From positions 1 to 28,755 of the forward strand of contig WION01000608.1 in NCBI GenBank assembly GCA_015039365.1: a stretch of 28,755 bases of DNA, written 5' to 3'. This stretch comes from Amanita rubescens (lineage: Eukaryota > Basidiomycota > Agaricomycetes > Agaricales > Amanitaceae). Both the position numbers and the translations under genes were made by a program. Positions 19,034 through 28,755 of this stretch are shown in pieces (position 1 is the stretch's first letter; each line of letters begins with the position of its first letter). Below the pieces are notes generated by a model that made no database searches, was not told where the DNA came from, and saw only the letters and a list, made by a program, of their open reading frames with translations.

Positions 19034-21814
19034 ATGGCGCCGCCCGAACCACTCGCGCTTGACGACATCATGCTGCTCGACGATGACGACGACGAACTCT
19101 GCGGAGATGGGCATTCCAAGCTCTCAGAAATACAAGAACAGCTACAGAAACAGGCGGAGCTTATAAGGGATCTCATGGTTCAGCGCGACCACCTTATCAC
19201 TCAAATACTCCATGAACGCGAGAGATGGCAAGCGGAACGTGACGAATGGGATAGGACGTCAGAAGCTTTGATAGCCCGATACTCCAGAAAGGCTACTGGC
19301 TCTACGAAAGACGAGGTTCATATTCCCACCTTCTACGTTTCATCGGCTTACACATCTTATGCGTGCAGGAATTGGCGCACCGTTGCGCAGTCTACGAGTC
19401 GGATAATAAGTATTTGAAGGAAAAGGTGAGCATATGCGCATATAACCGTTGATCTGTATCATGAACGCTGTTGTATCAGGTGCACGATGCTCAGGCTCGA
19501 CTGGGCGATTTGGAAGCTGAACTCCACAGGCTCAAACCCTTACTTGCCATCCAATCTTCACAGTCTCAGCGACGAGAATCAACGCAAAGTTCAATGCCAT
19601 ATCCTTATAGTCCCTACACGTCTACAAGTAGTCATGCCCCCCCTTTCACGTCGACAACTCCTCAAGTACCTTTCATACCATACTCAACACTCCCTTCTCA
19701 TGACGTGAACCAGAAGCGGAAAAGGGAGGGTCTTACTTCAAGTAAGGGAAAGGAAAAGGAAAAGGAAGCTACGAACCAAGACATAGATGCGAACCCAGAT
19801 GACGATAGCGATAATGCAGACGCACCACTTACACCGACAGCTGCCTCATCCACATCCCATAATCCTTATGCATATATGAACAATCTATATCGGCACGTCC
19901 TTAGTCCCTCCACCGCTGTGGCCACTTCTCCGGCCACTCCGAAGCCTAAACCTCCAGGAGCCCTGAATAGCGCATCTCTTGGCGCACAGAGCAACAGCTC
20001 AAGTACAATGTCGCCCAGCCACTACGCAATTGCGTATCCCCCCTATTCATTTCCGACAACTACACACCCAAAACAACCGGCATCCTCTACCACAGGTAGT
20101 TCTAAGCCTACCCCGGGTCGACAAGATGATGCGGACAAAGATGGCGGTCGCGTGGAGGCAAACGTTGGAATTCACAACGCCGGACAAGAGAAGGGGAAGT
20201 CGACCCCAGCAAGTAGCCGCAGGACAGCGGCAACGTCCACACGTCAACAGGTCAAGTACAGGACAAGCTCTATTCTTGGTGACGCACGTGTAGAGCACCT
20301 ACTCCTTGCGGCACGGAAGATTGGACGGGGGCGGGCGATCACTGTAGCAGGACTCGCCAAGGCGCAGGAGCGAACGGCAACAGAAGAGAGCAGCAAAGAT
20401 AGGGTAAAGGCAAAAGATGTCAGCCGACATTTGGAAGCGAGTCATAGCAATGTGTTTGCAAGCCGTTCTACTCAACGGCGCCGAGTGACTGGGATAAACA
20501 GTCCAACGACCCCGACTCCTAGGAGGGTGCACGGAAACGTGCAACCCCTTACGGAAGTGTCAAGTCTTGCGATGACTCCCAGTGCTAGCAGGACTCGCGA
20601 AGTATCGTTTGGTTCGGCCAAGGCTCCGCGAAATAGGTCCTCGGTTCCAGATATAACCGCAAGTCACGTCAATGCGGGTAAGGATGATGGAGGCATGCCA
20701 GGTGCTGGGCAGACACCGCTAGATTCTCTTGTCAGCGCCGCACGTACTATGATGACCAAGGATCGTGAGAGTGGACCAGCGCCTACTGCCCAAAGCGTCG
20801 CTTCCAGTGTTGTCACAGGGACGAATCGAGATATAGCAGAACAACCATCGGAGGAAAGTCAGGGTGAATTAGAAGGAACTCATCGGCGGAAGAGGAGGCG
20901 AAATACTACAAGTCAAGGGACAGCCACGGTGACCCCGAAAACCCATACTGCTGAGAGGCAGAGCGCCACGCCGTCTGGTATACGAACTAGGAGTGCACTT
21001 GATGTGCTAGCTGATCAGGCGGCCGCGGCTTTTGAGGGTAGCTCGACAACACATCAGGAAGTGGATCAAACAGAGAATAGCGATAACAACGGACCTTCAA
21101 CCTCAAACTCATACACGGGTTCCTTTGTTGATCCCCGTGGCCCTGCGGACACGTCATCTATTCACGAGCTGGTAGAGGGACCTATAAGTGCGGCTGCCGA
21201 GATGGACATGCCTGGGCAAATAGAAGGTTCCATCAAAAGCACTGGCAGTGACGGTTTTGGAACGGGGTTCGGAGCCGGTGAGGCGCCTGCGACGAGTTCT
21301 CCTTTTCAGCAGTCGGCGTCCCAGTGGATTGGTAACCAAAGCACAACGGCGGACCAGGTGGCCATAGGAGATCGAGCTGCGACACCTGCTGAGGGCCCCG
21401 CCGCGTCCAGTGCTAAGTCCAGGCCATCTAGCTCTGATTCTGGGCAGGATAGCGGACGCCGTGACTGGGATCCATTTGGAGGAATGTCGAATGCTGCCAC
21501 AGGTGATTCGGGTGGAATTTCCGAGGGCGACATGGATGCCGAAGGTGATATCGACCCAGATAGTCAGGAGACATCACTCGACGGTAATGGCGTTATCCAT
21601 CAATTATGCTTTTGTCCTTGCTCACGATTGTTTAGCGCCTCATGTCAAATGAGAGCCATTTGGTTCCGTTGGGCCAACATCCAGTTGTAGTAGCTTGTGG
21701 TAAGTGGGGGTTCCAATAGTCTTTTTTTAAAATAACGGGCGTGGCCGATTCTCAGGTCTCGTCGGGCGCCGTGCTCCGATTAAGTTTGACGATCCCATGT
21801 GTGTTACCGCATAG
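19034..21814 (+). CDS. Large coiled-coil, low-complexity protein of unknown function
   Basis: Exons 19034-19315, 19369-19425, 19480-21591, 21636-21699 and 21756-21814 give 857 residues. The N-terminus has an acidic patch (LLDDDDDELCGDG), then a coiled coil from KLSEIQEQLQKQAELIRDLM through ITQILHERERWQAERDEWD to VYESDNKYLKEK and ARLGDLEAELHRLKPLL. The rest is S/T/P-rich and disordered, with short blocks that look conserved: SSILGDARVEHLLLAARKIG, TPLDSLVSAARTMM, a basic RRKRRRN (likely nuclear signal) and RTRSALDVLADQAAAAFE. Helical blocks in a disordered chain with a basic patch suggest a nuclear scaffold or regulator; no DNA-binding fold is seen. The last two exons rest on a weak donor (ggc|gttatc); without splicing the long exon runs to a stop at 21688. 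Confidence 0.75.
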
Positions 21815-22515
21815 ATTTTGTCATGGTCGCAAGTCATCATCAACCTTCCACACCATCTCTTGGGGCTGTATTCTTTTGTATATCATGCTATCGGTCAATG
21901 CAACCAGATGTACCTTAAAACGCGGCGTGGATTGAAGCTCAGCCCTTGCCGAGGAACGCTCCGATCGGCATGTACTAAAAAAAATTTGGCTGCGCGATGA
22001 CATCTGCACAGATCTGCACAGATCTGTTCAGATTTCTGTGGTTGTGCTGTAGCTGGCTATAGCGTGCTGTTCGTTCTAGCCCTGACCTTGATCCGCTTCG
22101 ACATCTGCGGGACCGGCGTCGTTCCCACGGCGGAGCCATGGGGTGGATGATGACCTTGGATGACATATCAACGAGCGGCGTTCATTCCATTTTTAGAAAT
22201 CTTGACGAACTGTCTCACGTCACGGTCCCTTCTCCCCTCGGGCGCCGTCGAAATGAGAAGGGAGAAAATAAAATAAAATAAGGTAAGAGGCTCGGGTTGC
22301 CTCATTTATTTTCTCTCTTCTTTTCATCCTCGCCGATCACGCTTTAAAAGAAGAGAAACCGTCCAACCAGCTCCTTCTCGTCGTCCACGTAAGGATTCTT
22401 TATAATCGGGCATTGCCCACGATCAATTTGACGGCGACTTCTTTAATTCGTAAGTTGTTATCGCCTTTTCAGAGCGACGGGTTGACGAGGACGATTAGAG
22501 CAGAACTTTATTCGA
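21815..22515. other. Intergenic: promoter region of the WW-domain gene
   Basis: Contains the decanucleotide tandem at 22001-22040 and an aaaat run near 22264-22280. Otherwise no element recognised. Confidence 0.5.
22001..22040 (+). repeat. Four tandem 10-bp units
   Basis: catctgcaca, gatctgcaca, gatctgttca, gatttctgtg: four decanucleotides decaying from left to right, with AGATCT palindromes at the joints. One unit per helical turn would place a repeated protein site on one DNA face, though replication slippage explains it equally well. Confidence 0.6.
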
Positions 22516-23344
22516 ATGACTACAAAAGACGATGTGCGCTCGGGGGAAACATATATGTTCCCTGTTCAGAACTTCCTTGATTTCATCGACACGACGAGAT
22601 ATCAGCGACCGTTCGAGGGAGTAGCTTACGTCTGTAAAAGCGGCGAAGCGTAAGTTTAAGCAATTCACGTGGATTTATCGTATCTTCACATCCTCGCTGA
22701 AGTTATATAGAGGCGCCTCCAGATTGGGAAGTGCACAGACATCCCAACGGCGACATATACTTTTACAATCGCGACCTACGCTTGATAACCCCAGACGACA
22801 TTACGGATAGCGAAAAGTTGGCTCTCATCATGGAGTCATGGGACGAACATATGCGAAACATGGAATATGATCCGATTGGTCGGACACTTGGAGATGATTG
22901 GGAGTTGATGCTCTCTGATGTGACGGAGACATCCGTCGTGATTGAGGTGATTTCAAGGAATGCCGGTCGAGCTTACAAGTGGTCCGATGATAGAGGCTTG
23001 TTTGTCCATATTCTCATAATTGCCAGAGCTAATCGTTCACGGGTTACAGGCCTACAGTTAAGGGAAGACAAGGCGCATTATTGGTCCCATCTCGCAGAAT
23101 ATCCTTCGCACCATTTGGAACTTCCTCCAGGTGTCGAGGCCGAATTTGTGAAGAAAATATACTCAGGCATGTATACCCGTAAAAGTGATATCCATTTGCG
23201 ATGCTCACCGTCGCTTTAGCGAAGACGGCCGTTAAGAAAGGCTGCCGGTGTCCACTTACAGCCGAACAAATTGATCAGGTTATTGCTCGATATCAGGAGT
23301 ACCATAGTGCGTCCCTTGATGTCTTTGTTGGTGAAGACTTTTGA
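22516..23344 (+). CDS. WW-domain-like protein, basidiomycete type
   Basis: Exons 22516-22649, 22703-23003, 23058-23166 and 23220-23344 give 222 residues. After PVQNFLDFIDTTRYQRPFEG the WW-like unit reads EAPPDWEVHRHPNGDIYFYN, with the first Trp and the aromatic IYFYN strand; the second WW tryptophan is not at its usual place (RLITPDD follows). Later comes WELMLSDVTETSVVIEVISR, then LREDKAHYWSHLAEYPSHHL and CRCPLTAEQIDQVIARYQEY. Proteins of this sort occur as lineage-specific families in agaricomycetes, from memory, with unknown function. Intron 3 is GC-AG (cag|gcatgt). Intron 2 (54 nt) is stop-free and a multiple of three. The stop at 23342 assumes no further intron at accata|gtgcgt, so the C-terminus could be longer. 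Confidence 0.72.
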
Positions 23345-23660
23345 CATCTCAAAGCTACTCAAATGCAAGGACAAAACGTGATACCAATGCTGACATGGCT
23401 GATGGGGGTTGTTATGCCTCTAGAATACATCGATACAAATCAAGAAACAAATAACCGCGGTTGACGATGCTAGTGATGACTGGTGACGAATATATGCATA
23501 TGAACAATAGCTTTGATTCTTTCTAGACAAATTGTTTTTTTTTTATGCATGCTGTATTTTTCTACAATATATGGACGTGGGACTCGGCATCTGGAACGCG
23601 ATGTCACTGATATTGACAAAGAATGCTGATGGCGTGTACGCATACCAAACATAGGCACAT
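23345..23660. other. Intergenic between convergent WW-domain gene and SKI8
   Basis: 316 bp of presumed 3' untranslated DNA with a T-run near 23533. No gene recognised. Confidence 0.5.
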
Positions 23661-24962
23661 CTAAGATCCTCCGCCCGCACCTCTCCACCATCTCACTATG
23701 CCGTCTTCACCTCCTGTTACGAACGAGCCTACAGTACCGAGCGGTGCTGGCTTTGGTCTCCATGCAACTGACCAAACTTCGCCAGTGTCCGTCAACGTCG
23801 AGACACAAGTCCTAGCACCGATATCCCAAACTTTGATTGTCTTGTCAGCTGACCTGATAGCGATCCATGATATCTATCAACGTCAAATCAAAACTGTCGC
23901 TTACCCTGAGAGTGCCAGTCGTCCATCGGGCGAGATATCCACACTAAGTGACCAAGATGAATGGCCTGCGAAAGAAGTTACAACGTTTCCCGCTGCGCCT
24001 CTGACGTCATGCAGAACGAGCCGTTTGTCTTCCGAGGCGCTAATGAGCAGCTAGAACATTTATGAATATGAAAGTTTTTTTTGGAAAGTATATGGATCGA
24101 TATACGTACACTTGAATCGTATGACCATGCCACGGACCGAACGGACATTGCGTGGGAGCTGAACGCCGTTGCAAGAGCGTTGGACTCGAGGTCAAAAATG
24201 AATACTTGGCCGGATTCAGATGCGAGGGCTACGCGTTTTCCATCGGGACTCTGGGTTAACATTGATAGCAGATAAGTTGAAGAAACGGTGTGGTGGTCCT
24301 TACATGCGCGCAGTGCATTCCGAATTTGATCCTCCCTGGAGATAACGTTGCTAATTGTTCCCCGAAGTTATCGGCTTTTGCTGAACGTATTTGGACTGTG
24401 CCAGATCCGCCGGTAGAGGCGTACGTCTCCGATGTAGGATGTAATGACACCGACCATGCTAGAAAATGGGACGTGCATTAGGTTCCAACTTCCACGTTCC
24501 GACCTTTTATAACTCACATGGTTCTGGATTATCAGTTTTCCGGACGTAGCTCTCGAATTTGGCCACAATTCTGTTTTGTGTTACGTCCCACAGACTAGTG
24601 AGCCCTTCTATACTATTGTACAAGGCGTGTTTCCCGTCGCGAGTAACTGAAAGAGATACGAGGCCTAATGTGTGCGGTGGAGGAAAGGTTGCATTCGGCG
24701 ATGCTGGTTGGCCTGTAGGGCCCCAGTGTTTAATAGAACCGTCTGCCGAGATCGAAAACGCGGTATCGTCTTCTGTATATGCAACACCCCAGACGGCTTC
24801 GGTGTGGGCTAATAGGGCATCAGATGAGCCTGTATTGTGAATACTGAATACTGAGTAGTGTTGTCATTACGTTCTGAGCAATCATGCGCATTCAAGAAGG
24901 CTAAACTCTGTATATGCGTCAAATCTGTGGCCTACACGCGGAATCAGACTGATACTTACCAT
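23661..24962 (-). CDS. SKI8: Ski8/Rec14 (WDR61) WD40 protein
   Basis: Seven minus-strand exons: 24962-24960 (just ATG), 24907-24871, 24829-24518, 24458-24304, 24250-24110, 24050-23905, 23853-23661. The sum is 987 nt, 328 residues, no breaks. After MSLAFLNAHDCSER the WD40 blades follow: HTEAVWGVAYTEDDTAFSIS, GLTSLWDVTQNRIVAKFESY, WSVSLHPTSETYASTGGSGT, HSPDGKRVALASESGQVFIF, SVRSVAWSYDSSLLISASED, GHSSWSLSVDISPDGRLALS, and GSADKTIKVWDIGARTCVST, ending TGGEDGIVRWWRGAGGGS. Ski8 holds the Ski2-Ski3 complex that feeds mRNA to the cytoplasmic exosome; in fungi it also acts in meiotic recombination with Spo11 (Rec14). Seven blades match the family's length. It is transcribed away from RPS12 from a shared promoter. 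Confidence 0.88.
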
Positions 24963-25173
24963 TCTATTTGTTCCGGGATGGCCTCTCAATTAGAACGAGG
25001 AGGTCGGGAGCTACCGAGCGGAGACTAAAGTACAACTACATAATGGGAAACTTAAACTTTATTTTCTTCACATCATCAACGAAAGCGGACGAAGACTTCC
25101 TAGTTTCTCATTCATAAAAAAGTAAGTCTTTCAAGGATCGGATTTCACCCAAATTGACACGTCTGTGATTAGC
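24963..25173. promoter_or_regulatory. Divergent SKI8 / RPS12 promoter with a probable RPS12 leader intron
   Basis: 211 bp lie between the two start codons. A likely leader intron of RPS12 runs 25122-25172 (gtaagt...gattag) and ends one base before its ATG, so the shared promoter proper is about 160 bp. The CATCATC and A-rich runs near 25070-25120 fit the leader of a strongly expressed ribosomal gene. Confidence 0.55.
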
Positions 25174-25667
25174 ATGTCTGACGCTGGAGATGACATTCAA
25201 GTTGACAACGCCCCAGAGACTGAGGTTGCTGTTGAGGCACCCAAGGGCAAACTCTCAATCGAAGACGCGCTTCAGGTATTGTGGTTCCGGGTAAACCTGA
25301 ATTTAAGCTGACAGAATTTATTTTTCAGCAAGTTCTGAAGAATGCCCTCGTTCATGATGGTCTTGCCCGTGGTCTCCGTGAAGCCACGAAAGCTCTCGAC
25401 AAGCGCCAAGCCCACTTGTGCGTCCTTAACGAGTCCTGCAACGAGGCAGAATACGTCAAGCTCATTGAGGCGCTTTGCGCTGAGCACAAAATTAACTTGA
25501 TCAAAGTCGGGGATCCCAAGGTTCTCGGAACCTGGGCTGGCTTGTGCAAAATTGACCGCGAGGGCAACCCGCGCAAGGTCGTAGGCTGTAGCTGCGTTGT
25601 CGTAAAGGAATATGGTGCTGAGAGTGAAGGACTGCACGTTCTTCTTGACTACTTCAAGAACCGGTAA
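25174..25667 (+). CDS. RPS12: 40S ribosomal protein S12 (eS12)
   Basis: Exons 25174-25275 and 25329-25667 give 146 residues. An acidic N-terminus ([17 protein letters not shown]) leads into IEDALQ, spliced to [20 protein letters not shown], then [39 protein letters not shown] and [20 protein letters not shown], ending LLDYFKNR. This is the L7Ae/L30e/S12e fold of eS12, a structural protein of the small subunit's beak. Length matches the eukaryotic family (about 130-150). The clean 53-nt intron ends ttttcag. No lesions. Confidence 0.96.
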
Positions 25668-26342
25668 AAAAAAGAGTGAGTTTTTATTCCCCCTACGTGT
25701 CGGCGTCCCTCGTCATCATACGATGACAATACAGACTCCCTCAACTGAGATATTCTTTGAGGAATCACGTCTATCCGGAATCATTATACATTTTCTGAAC
25801 CTCATACCCTTACTTTTTGAACCTTGAACGACTTTTCTGACTGTTCTTTCCCACAGAATCGTTTTTTGTAGCATTATCTCCATGTATCTGTCCTTTACGC
25901 AATACAGTGATTATGATCACGGTAGAACGGCGCTGAGCCTAAATCTGCACGCACGAAGTCTGTTAGCTGAGTTTCGTCATGCTTTCTCTTCCAATTATAT
26001 CTCGTCCCCGAAACCATGTTGTATACTCTCCATGGCCAAAGTCAGGAATCATGTTTGGTTAACGTCCTTTCCAGTTCCCGTGACGAGTCCAAGTGCGAGT
26101 CATTGCGGAATATCAACCTGACATTGAATGTTGTTCCAAGGACATATCTCTCCTGCATCGCGCTGGTGGGAAAGCTGCCATGATAGCCGATGTGGCTGTG
26201 CTGTTGGGACTGCGGACTTGAACCAGTCTTTGATCAAACGGGCACCTGCACCTCAGTGCGTATCATTAGCTATGTTGTTCACTGTTCTCCCAACTGCTTA
26301 GGAAATTATCTTCTGGAGCTCTGCGTTGCCTTGCCCTGGTTA
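25668..26342. other. RPS12 3' flank and unresolved 5' part of the AlkB gene
   Basis: No clear gene before about 26100. Open frames near 26100-26340 (for example GGKAAMIADVAVLLGL) may be N-terminal exons of the AlkB protein, but I could not splice them in frame to the core. Confidence 0.4.
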
Positions 26343-27605
26343 ATGCCTTTCCCGCTGACGTTTTCAACGTCTGGTTCATCTGGCTCTACTTCCACGCTCG
26401 GGTTACATGCGAAGCGGCTCAGAGGCTTCTCTGATGAACACGAGTTTGATGCTTCCACTCAAGGCAGGAGGAAGCAGTTGAAGATAGACATTCCACCTAC
26501 GCCGCTCTACCTTCACTCTCCACACTCTTCATGCTCAGCTTTACCTTCGGTCAAGGAGTCCCCGTCTTCCCTGTTTTCGGCTGCATCAGAGGTCGAACAG
26601 ACATCTAATGAGGATGCGACTCTACCAATATCCCAGTCGCAACTGGTGCCTGACGCAAGTCTGACTGCCACGTCATCAACCATCGACCCTGACCAGCTTG
26701 TCGAGGACCTTATGGAAGACATTCCTCTTGCGCTTCTCACTGCGCCTCCTATCCATGGTTTATACTTTAACCCAACGCTATCCCTGCCCCACGAAATCGC
26801 GTCAGCTGTCATGAATTTTTGCTTAAAGACCTACTTCCGCAATCCAAATGTAAATCAAGTTATGCTATTTGGCCGTGCCCCGGACCCGGAGGTTTCAAAT
26901 CTATCGTCATCTACCAACTACGCAAGAATACTCAACAACAATGCTTCATCAGATTCTGCCAACCTATATTCAACCTCGATGCCCAAAACAAGCGATTGTA
27001 CTGGTACCCACAACAACACTAACATCACGGGACTTCCCACCATCTTCATCAACCTCCTTTCAACTCTCTCAACTCTACTCAAACCTTTCCTTCCCGAAGA
27101 GGCATATACTCTTCTCTTCCCTTCCTGCCCAACACAAGCACGACAAGCTATCATTAACCTATATAATCCCGGTGAAGGCATTTCTCCCCACGTCGACTTG
27201 CTTGGACGATACGGAGATGGAATCATTGGCGTCAGCTTTGGCAGTGGTTGCGTCATGAAGTTTGATCGAGTAGCTCAGACTTCTCAAATTGCCAATGGAA
27301 GCAATCACGTTTCCAATCGAACCACGCCGAATGACAGCGGCGGAGTAGATCCGGGGCAACAAAGAGACAGGTGGGACTTGTATCTACCGGAGAGGAGCGT
27401 ACTTGTTTTGTCGGAAGACGCACGATATGGCTGGACCCATGGGATTGACAAGATTACTAAAGACTACGTGTCTGCTTCTGAAGCTGAAGCTGGTTTCGGC
27501 AATGAGCATGCCGGTGGGAGGTGGATAGAACGAGGTGTTCGCTTGAGTGTAACGTTTCGATGGCTCCTGCCCGGTGCGGATGTCGTTGGTCCAGAAACCT
27601 CTTAG
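26343..27605 (+). CDS. AlkB-like Fe(II)/2-oxoglutarate dioxygenase (ALKBH type)
   Basis: From ATG 26343 (MPFPLTFSTSG) a single exon of 420 residues is open to 27605. The same frame reaches back to an ATG at 26190, but the intervening residues look non-coding, so the true N-terminus, perhaps with more exons, is unsure. The first 140 residues are a Ser-rich linker. The catalytic domain begins near IHGLYFNPTLSLPHEIASAV. RQAIINLYNPGEGISPHVDL carries the HxD pair, followed by RYGDGIIGVSFGSGCVMKF. WTHGIDKI gives the second His, and ERGVRLSVTFRW the 2OG-binding Arg. All Fe and cosubstrate ligands are present. NxYxPGxGIxPHxD resembles ALKBH8 more than DNA-repair AlkB, suggesting RNA or protein substrates, but this is not certain. 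A poorly conserved insert (residues 295-350) separates the strands. Confidence 0.82.
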   Translation: MPFPLTFSTSGSSGSTSTLGLHAKRLRGFSDEHEFDASTQGRRKQLKIDIPPTPLYLHSPHSSCSALPSVKESPSSLFSAASEVEQTSNEDATLPISQSQLVPDASLTATSSTIDPDQLVEDLMEDIPLALLTAPPIHGLYFNPTLSLPHEIASAVMNFCLKTYFRNPNVNQVMLFGRAPDPEVSNLSSSTNYARILNNNASSDSANLYSTSMPKTSDCTGTHNNTNITGLPTIFINLLSTLSTLLKPFLPEEAYTLLFPSCPTQARQAIINLYNPGEGISPHVDLLGRYGDGIIGVSFGSGCVMKFDRVAQTSQIANGSNHVSNRTTPNDSGGVDPGQQRDRWDLYLPERSVLVLSEDARYGWTHGIDKITKDYVSASEAEAGFGNEHAGGRWIERGVRLSVTFRWLLPGADVVGPETS

Positions 27606-27974
27606 GCGAGCGATAGGGTGTTATCCTTGCGTATGCACCTGCCAAGTCTGTATTCCGTGCCTCCCAAGGTACTCTTTGTGCATAATCTAATTGATATTAA
27701 CACAACAAACGTGGTGCTTGACGTGTGCTCGATGCGTCATCCCGAGATAACTTGCTCGATCTTAGTGTCGACTTTAAGGAAGCGTGTATGGTCGGAGGCA
27801 GAGACAATTGGTTTGACAGCCGCTCTGTATTGCAGGAGTTTAACCCGTCGATATCATTGGACAATTATAAGGTAACTACTGTACATGCATGCTCCAAAGC
27901 CAGGATGACCAGGTGCCTAGAACGATGTAAATATTGCACCAAGACCAATGTAAGAGAACGTGTCGACACACCTT
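27606..27974. other. Intergenic between convergent AlkB and RBR genes
   Basis: About 370 bp of 3' flanks. Nothing recognised. Confidence 0.5.
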
Positions 27975-28755
27975 TTACATTACGATACAAAACTCTCGAT
28001 CCCTCAGTTGCCGTCCATATACGTTTTCTCCCTGCACGACATCTCTCATTCTCACCGCCGTATGCGCTTGATTCGCATGCACAACCTCATGCATTTGAAG
28101 CTGGTGCGCGAGCCGAAGATCTCGATCAAGACCATTCATCGGTGGAACACTGACACCACCATGCACCTCGCGCAAGTGATCATATACGTCTTTTGCAGTC
28201 TTGTACTTGGCGAGGCAGAGCCAGCATATATGCGCGTTGCACATCCGACAATGCATATGGTTGCAACCAGTCGTTTTCTGAATCCATACATGACACGAAG
28301 GACACGCCTTGGCTCCGTTGCGCTGATGCCCATATCGAGTCGAGGCGTTCTTGCTCGTTCGGGTCTGTACATGCGCGTTGTTCGGGACACGTGCGGCCTG
28401 GATGTCCCTTCGAATTACATGTGGAGCAAACACTGGTCAAGCAGGATGGACAAGTGAGACCTTTTTTATCCTTGTTGCATCGGTATGTTTGCGTACAACC
28501 TGGAGTTTGACAGTATCTCAGCTCATTAGGGGTGTTGATCGACATAAGAAGAGATGCCCTGTCGACGAGATGATGGAATTGGGGTATAGACAAGACGGTT
28601 TGGATTATAGGAATTGCTACTGGGCGTCGGCACATATCGTCATTTCCAATGCAAGTGATGGGGAAGCGGTTACGCCTCTGGGGTTGTGATGAGGGTAACC
28701 TCTAAGGCACGCTGCACAGTATTCGTGTCCGCATCCCAATCCAATAGGCTCTACA
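27975..28755 (-). CDS. RBR-type (RING-IBR-RING) E3 ubiquitin ligase, C-terminal part, cut by window edge
   Basis: Read leftward from 28755: the second half of RING1 (GLGCGHEYCAACLRGY), then FPITCIGNDDMCRR, an IBR (LRYCQTPGCTQTYRC, LTCPSCLTSVCSTCNSKGHP, TCPEQ), and RING2 (KACPSCHVWIQKTTGCNHMH, CRMCNAHICWLC). The cysteine in GCNHM is the site where RBR ligases carry ubiquitin. A tail with DHLREVHGG and charged helices ends at TAA 27975-27977. The frame changes twice: near 28693 (a CCC run where CCCC would restore GYPSSQPQRR...FPITC) and near 28319. The second can be solved either by removing one C (SANGAKACPSC) or by a 58-nt intron from gcat|gtacag to cggag (giving ASKACPSC). The N-terminal part lies outside the window. 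Confidence 0.8.

Noticed and set aside
26190..26342. N-terminal extension of the AlkB frame from ATG 26190
   Set aside because: Cys/Trp-rich composition unlike the rest and containing probable splice signals; the ATG at 26343 is safer.
1..28755. CRISPR arrays, tRNA or rRNA genes, LTRs
   Set aside because: None was seen by eye; no regularly spaced repeats, cloverleaf-like signals or long terminal direct repeats. A tRNAscan or LTR search could still find weak ones.

Overview
This is a nuclear window from a filamentous fungus, most likely an agaricomycete basidiomycete. Nearly every gene is broken by several 44-66 nt introns, genes lie densely on both strands, and the families (multi-intron cAMP-receptor-like GPCR, UbiA prenyltransferase, WW-domain protein, RBR ligase, a basidiomycete-type DDE transposase) are typical of that group. 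All exon boundaries were worked out by hand from reading frame and GT-AG signals. Family names come from recognition of motifs, not from a database search.

Left third (1-9.8 kb), repeat-rich. The window opens inside a broken copy of the 3' half of a GPCR gene whose intact paralogue lies at 7339-8791. Between them is a mosaic of gene relics: a tiny third GPCR scrap, a decayed WD40 (Rpn14/PAAF1-like) gene, a C-terminal fragment of an unidentified protein, and an ATP-dependent DNA-ligase relic. A 3,070-bp Tc1/mariner-type DNA transposon (3620-6689) follows, with 24-bp perfect inverted repeats and TA target duplications; its 803-codon transposase is intact except for one in-frame TGA. After the intact GPCR a second, shorter copy of the ligase relic (9460-9645) appears, so GPCR-3'end plus ligase relic occurs twice in the same order.

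Centre and right (9.8-28.8 kb), ordinary gene-dense DNA: TMA22/DENR (+), a P-loop kinase-like NTPase (+), SAP18 with an RS/RGG tail (+), a UbiA prenyltransferase (+, two frame breaks), a PaaI/hotdog thioesterase (-, one frame break), an alpha/beta hydrolase (-) sharing an E-box-bearing promoter with a large coiled-coil protein (+), a WW-domain protein (+), SKI8 (-) divergent from ribosomal protein S12 (+), an AlkB-like dioxygenase (+), and the C-terminal part of an RBR E3 ligase (-) running off the right edge.

The genes do not form one pathway. TMA22, RPS12 and SKI8 serve translation and mRNA turnover, SAP18 serves chromatin/splicing, the rest metabolism and signalling. No unmistakable new system was found. 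The points most worth following are the transposon with its single nonsense codon and 132-residue D-E spacer, the duplicated relic block whose GPCR copies differ only by transitions, an 11-nt microexon that encodes the P-loop lysine, and a +1 frame break at UGA in TMA22. Several otherwise intact genes carry single-base frame breaks, which may be consensus errors.
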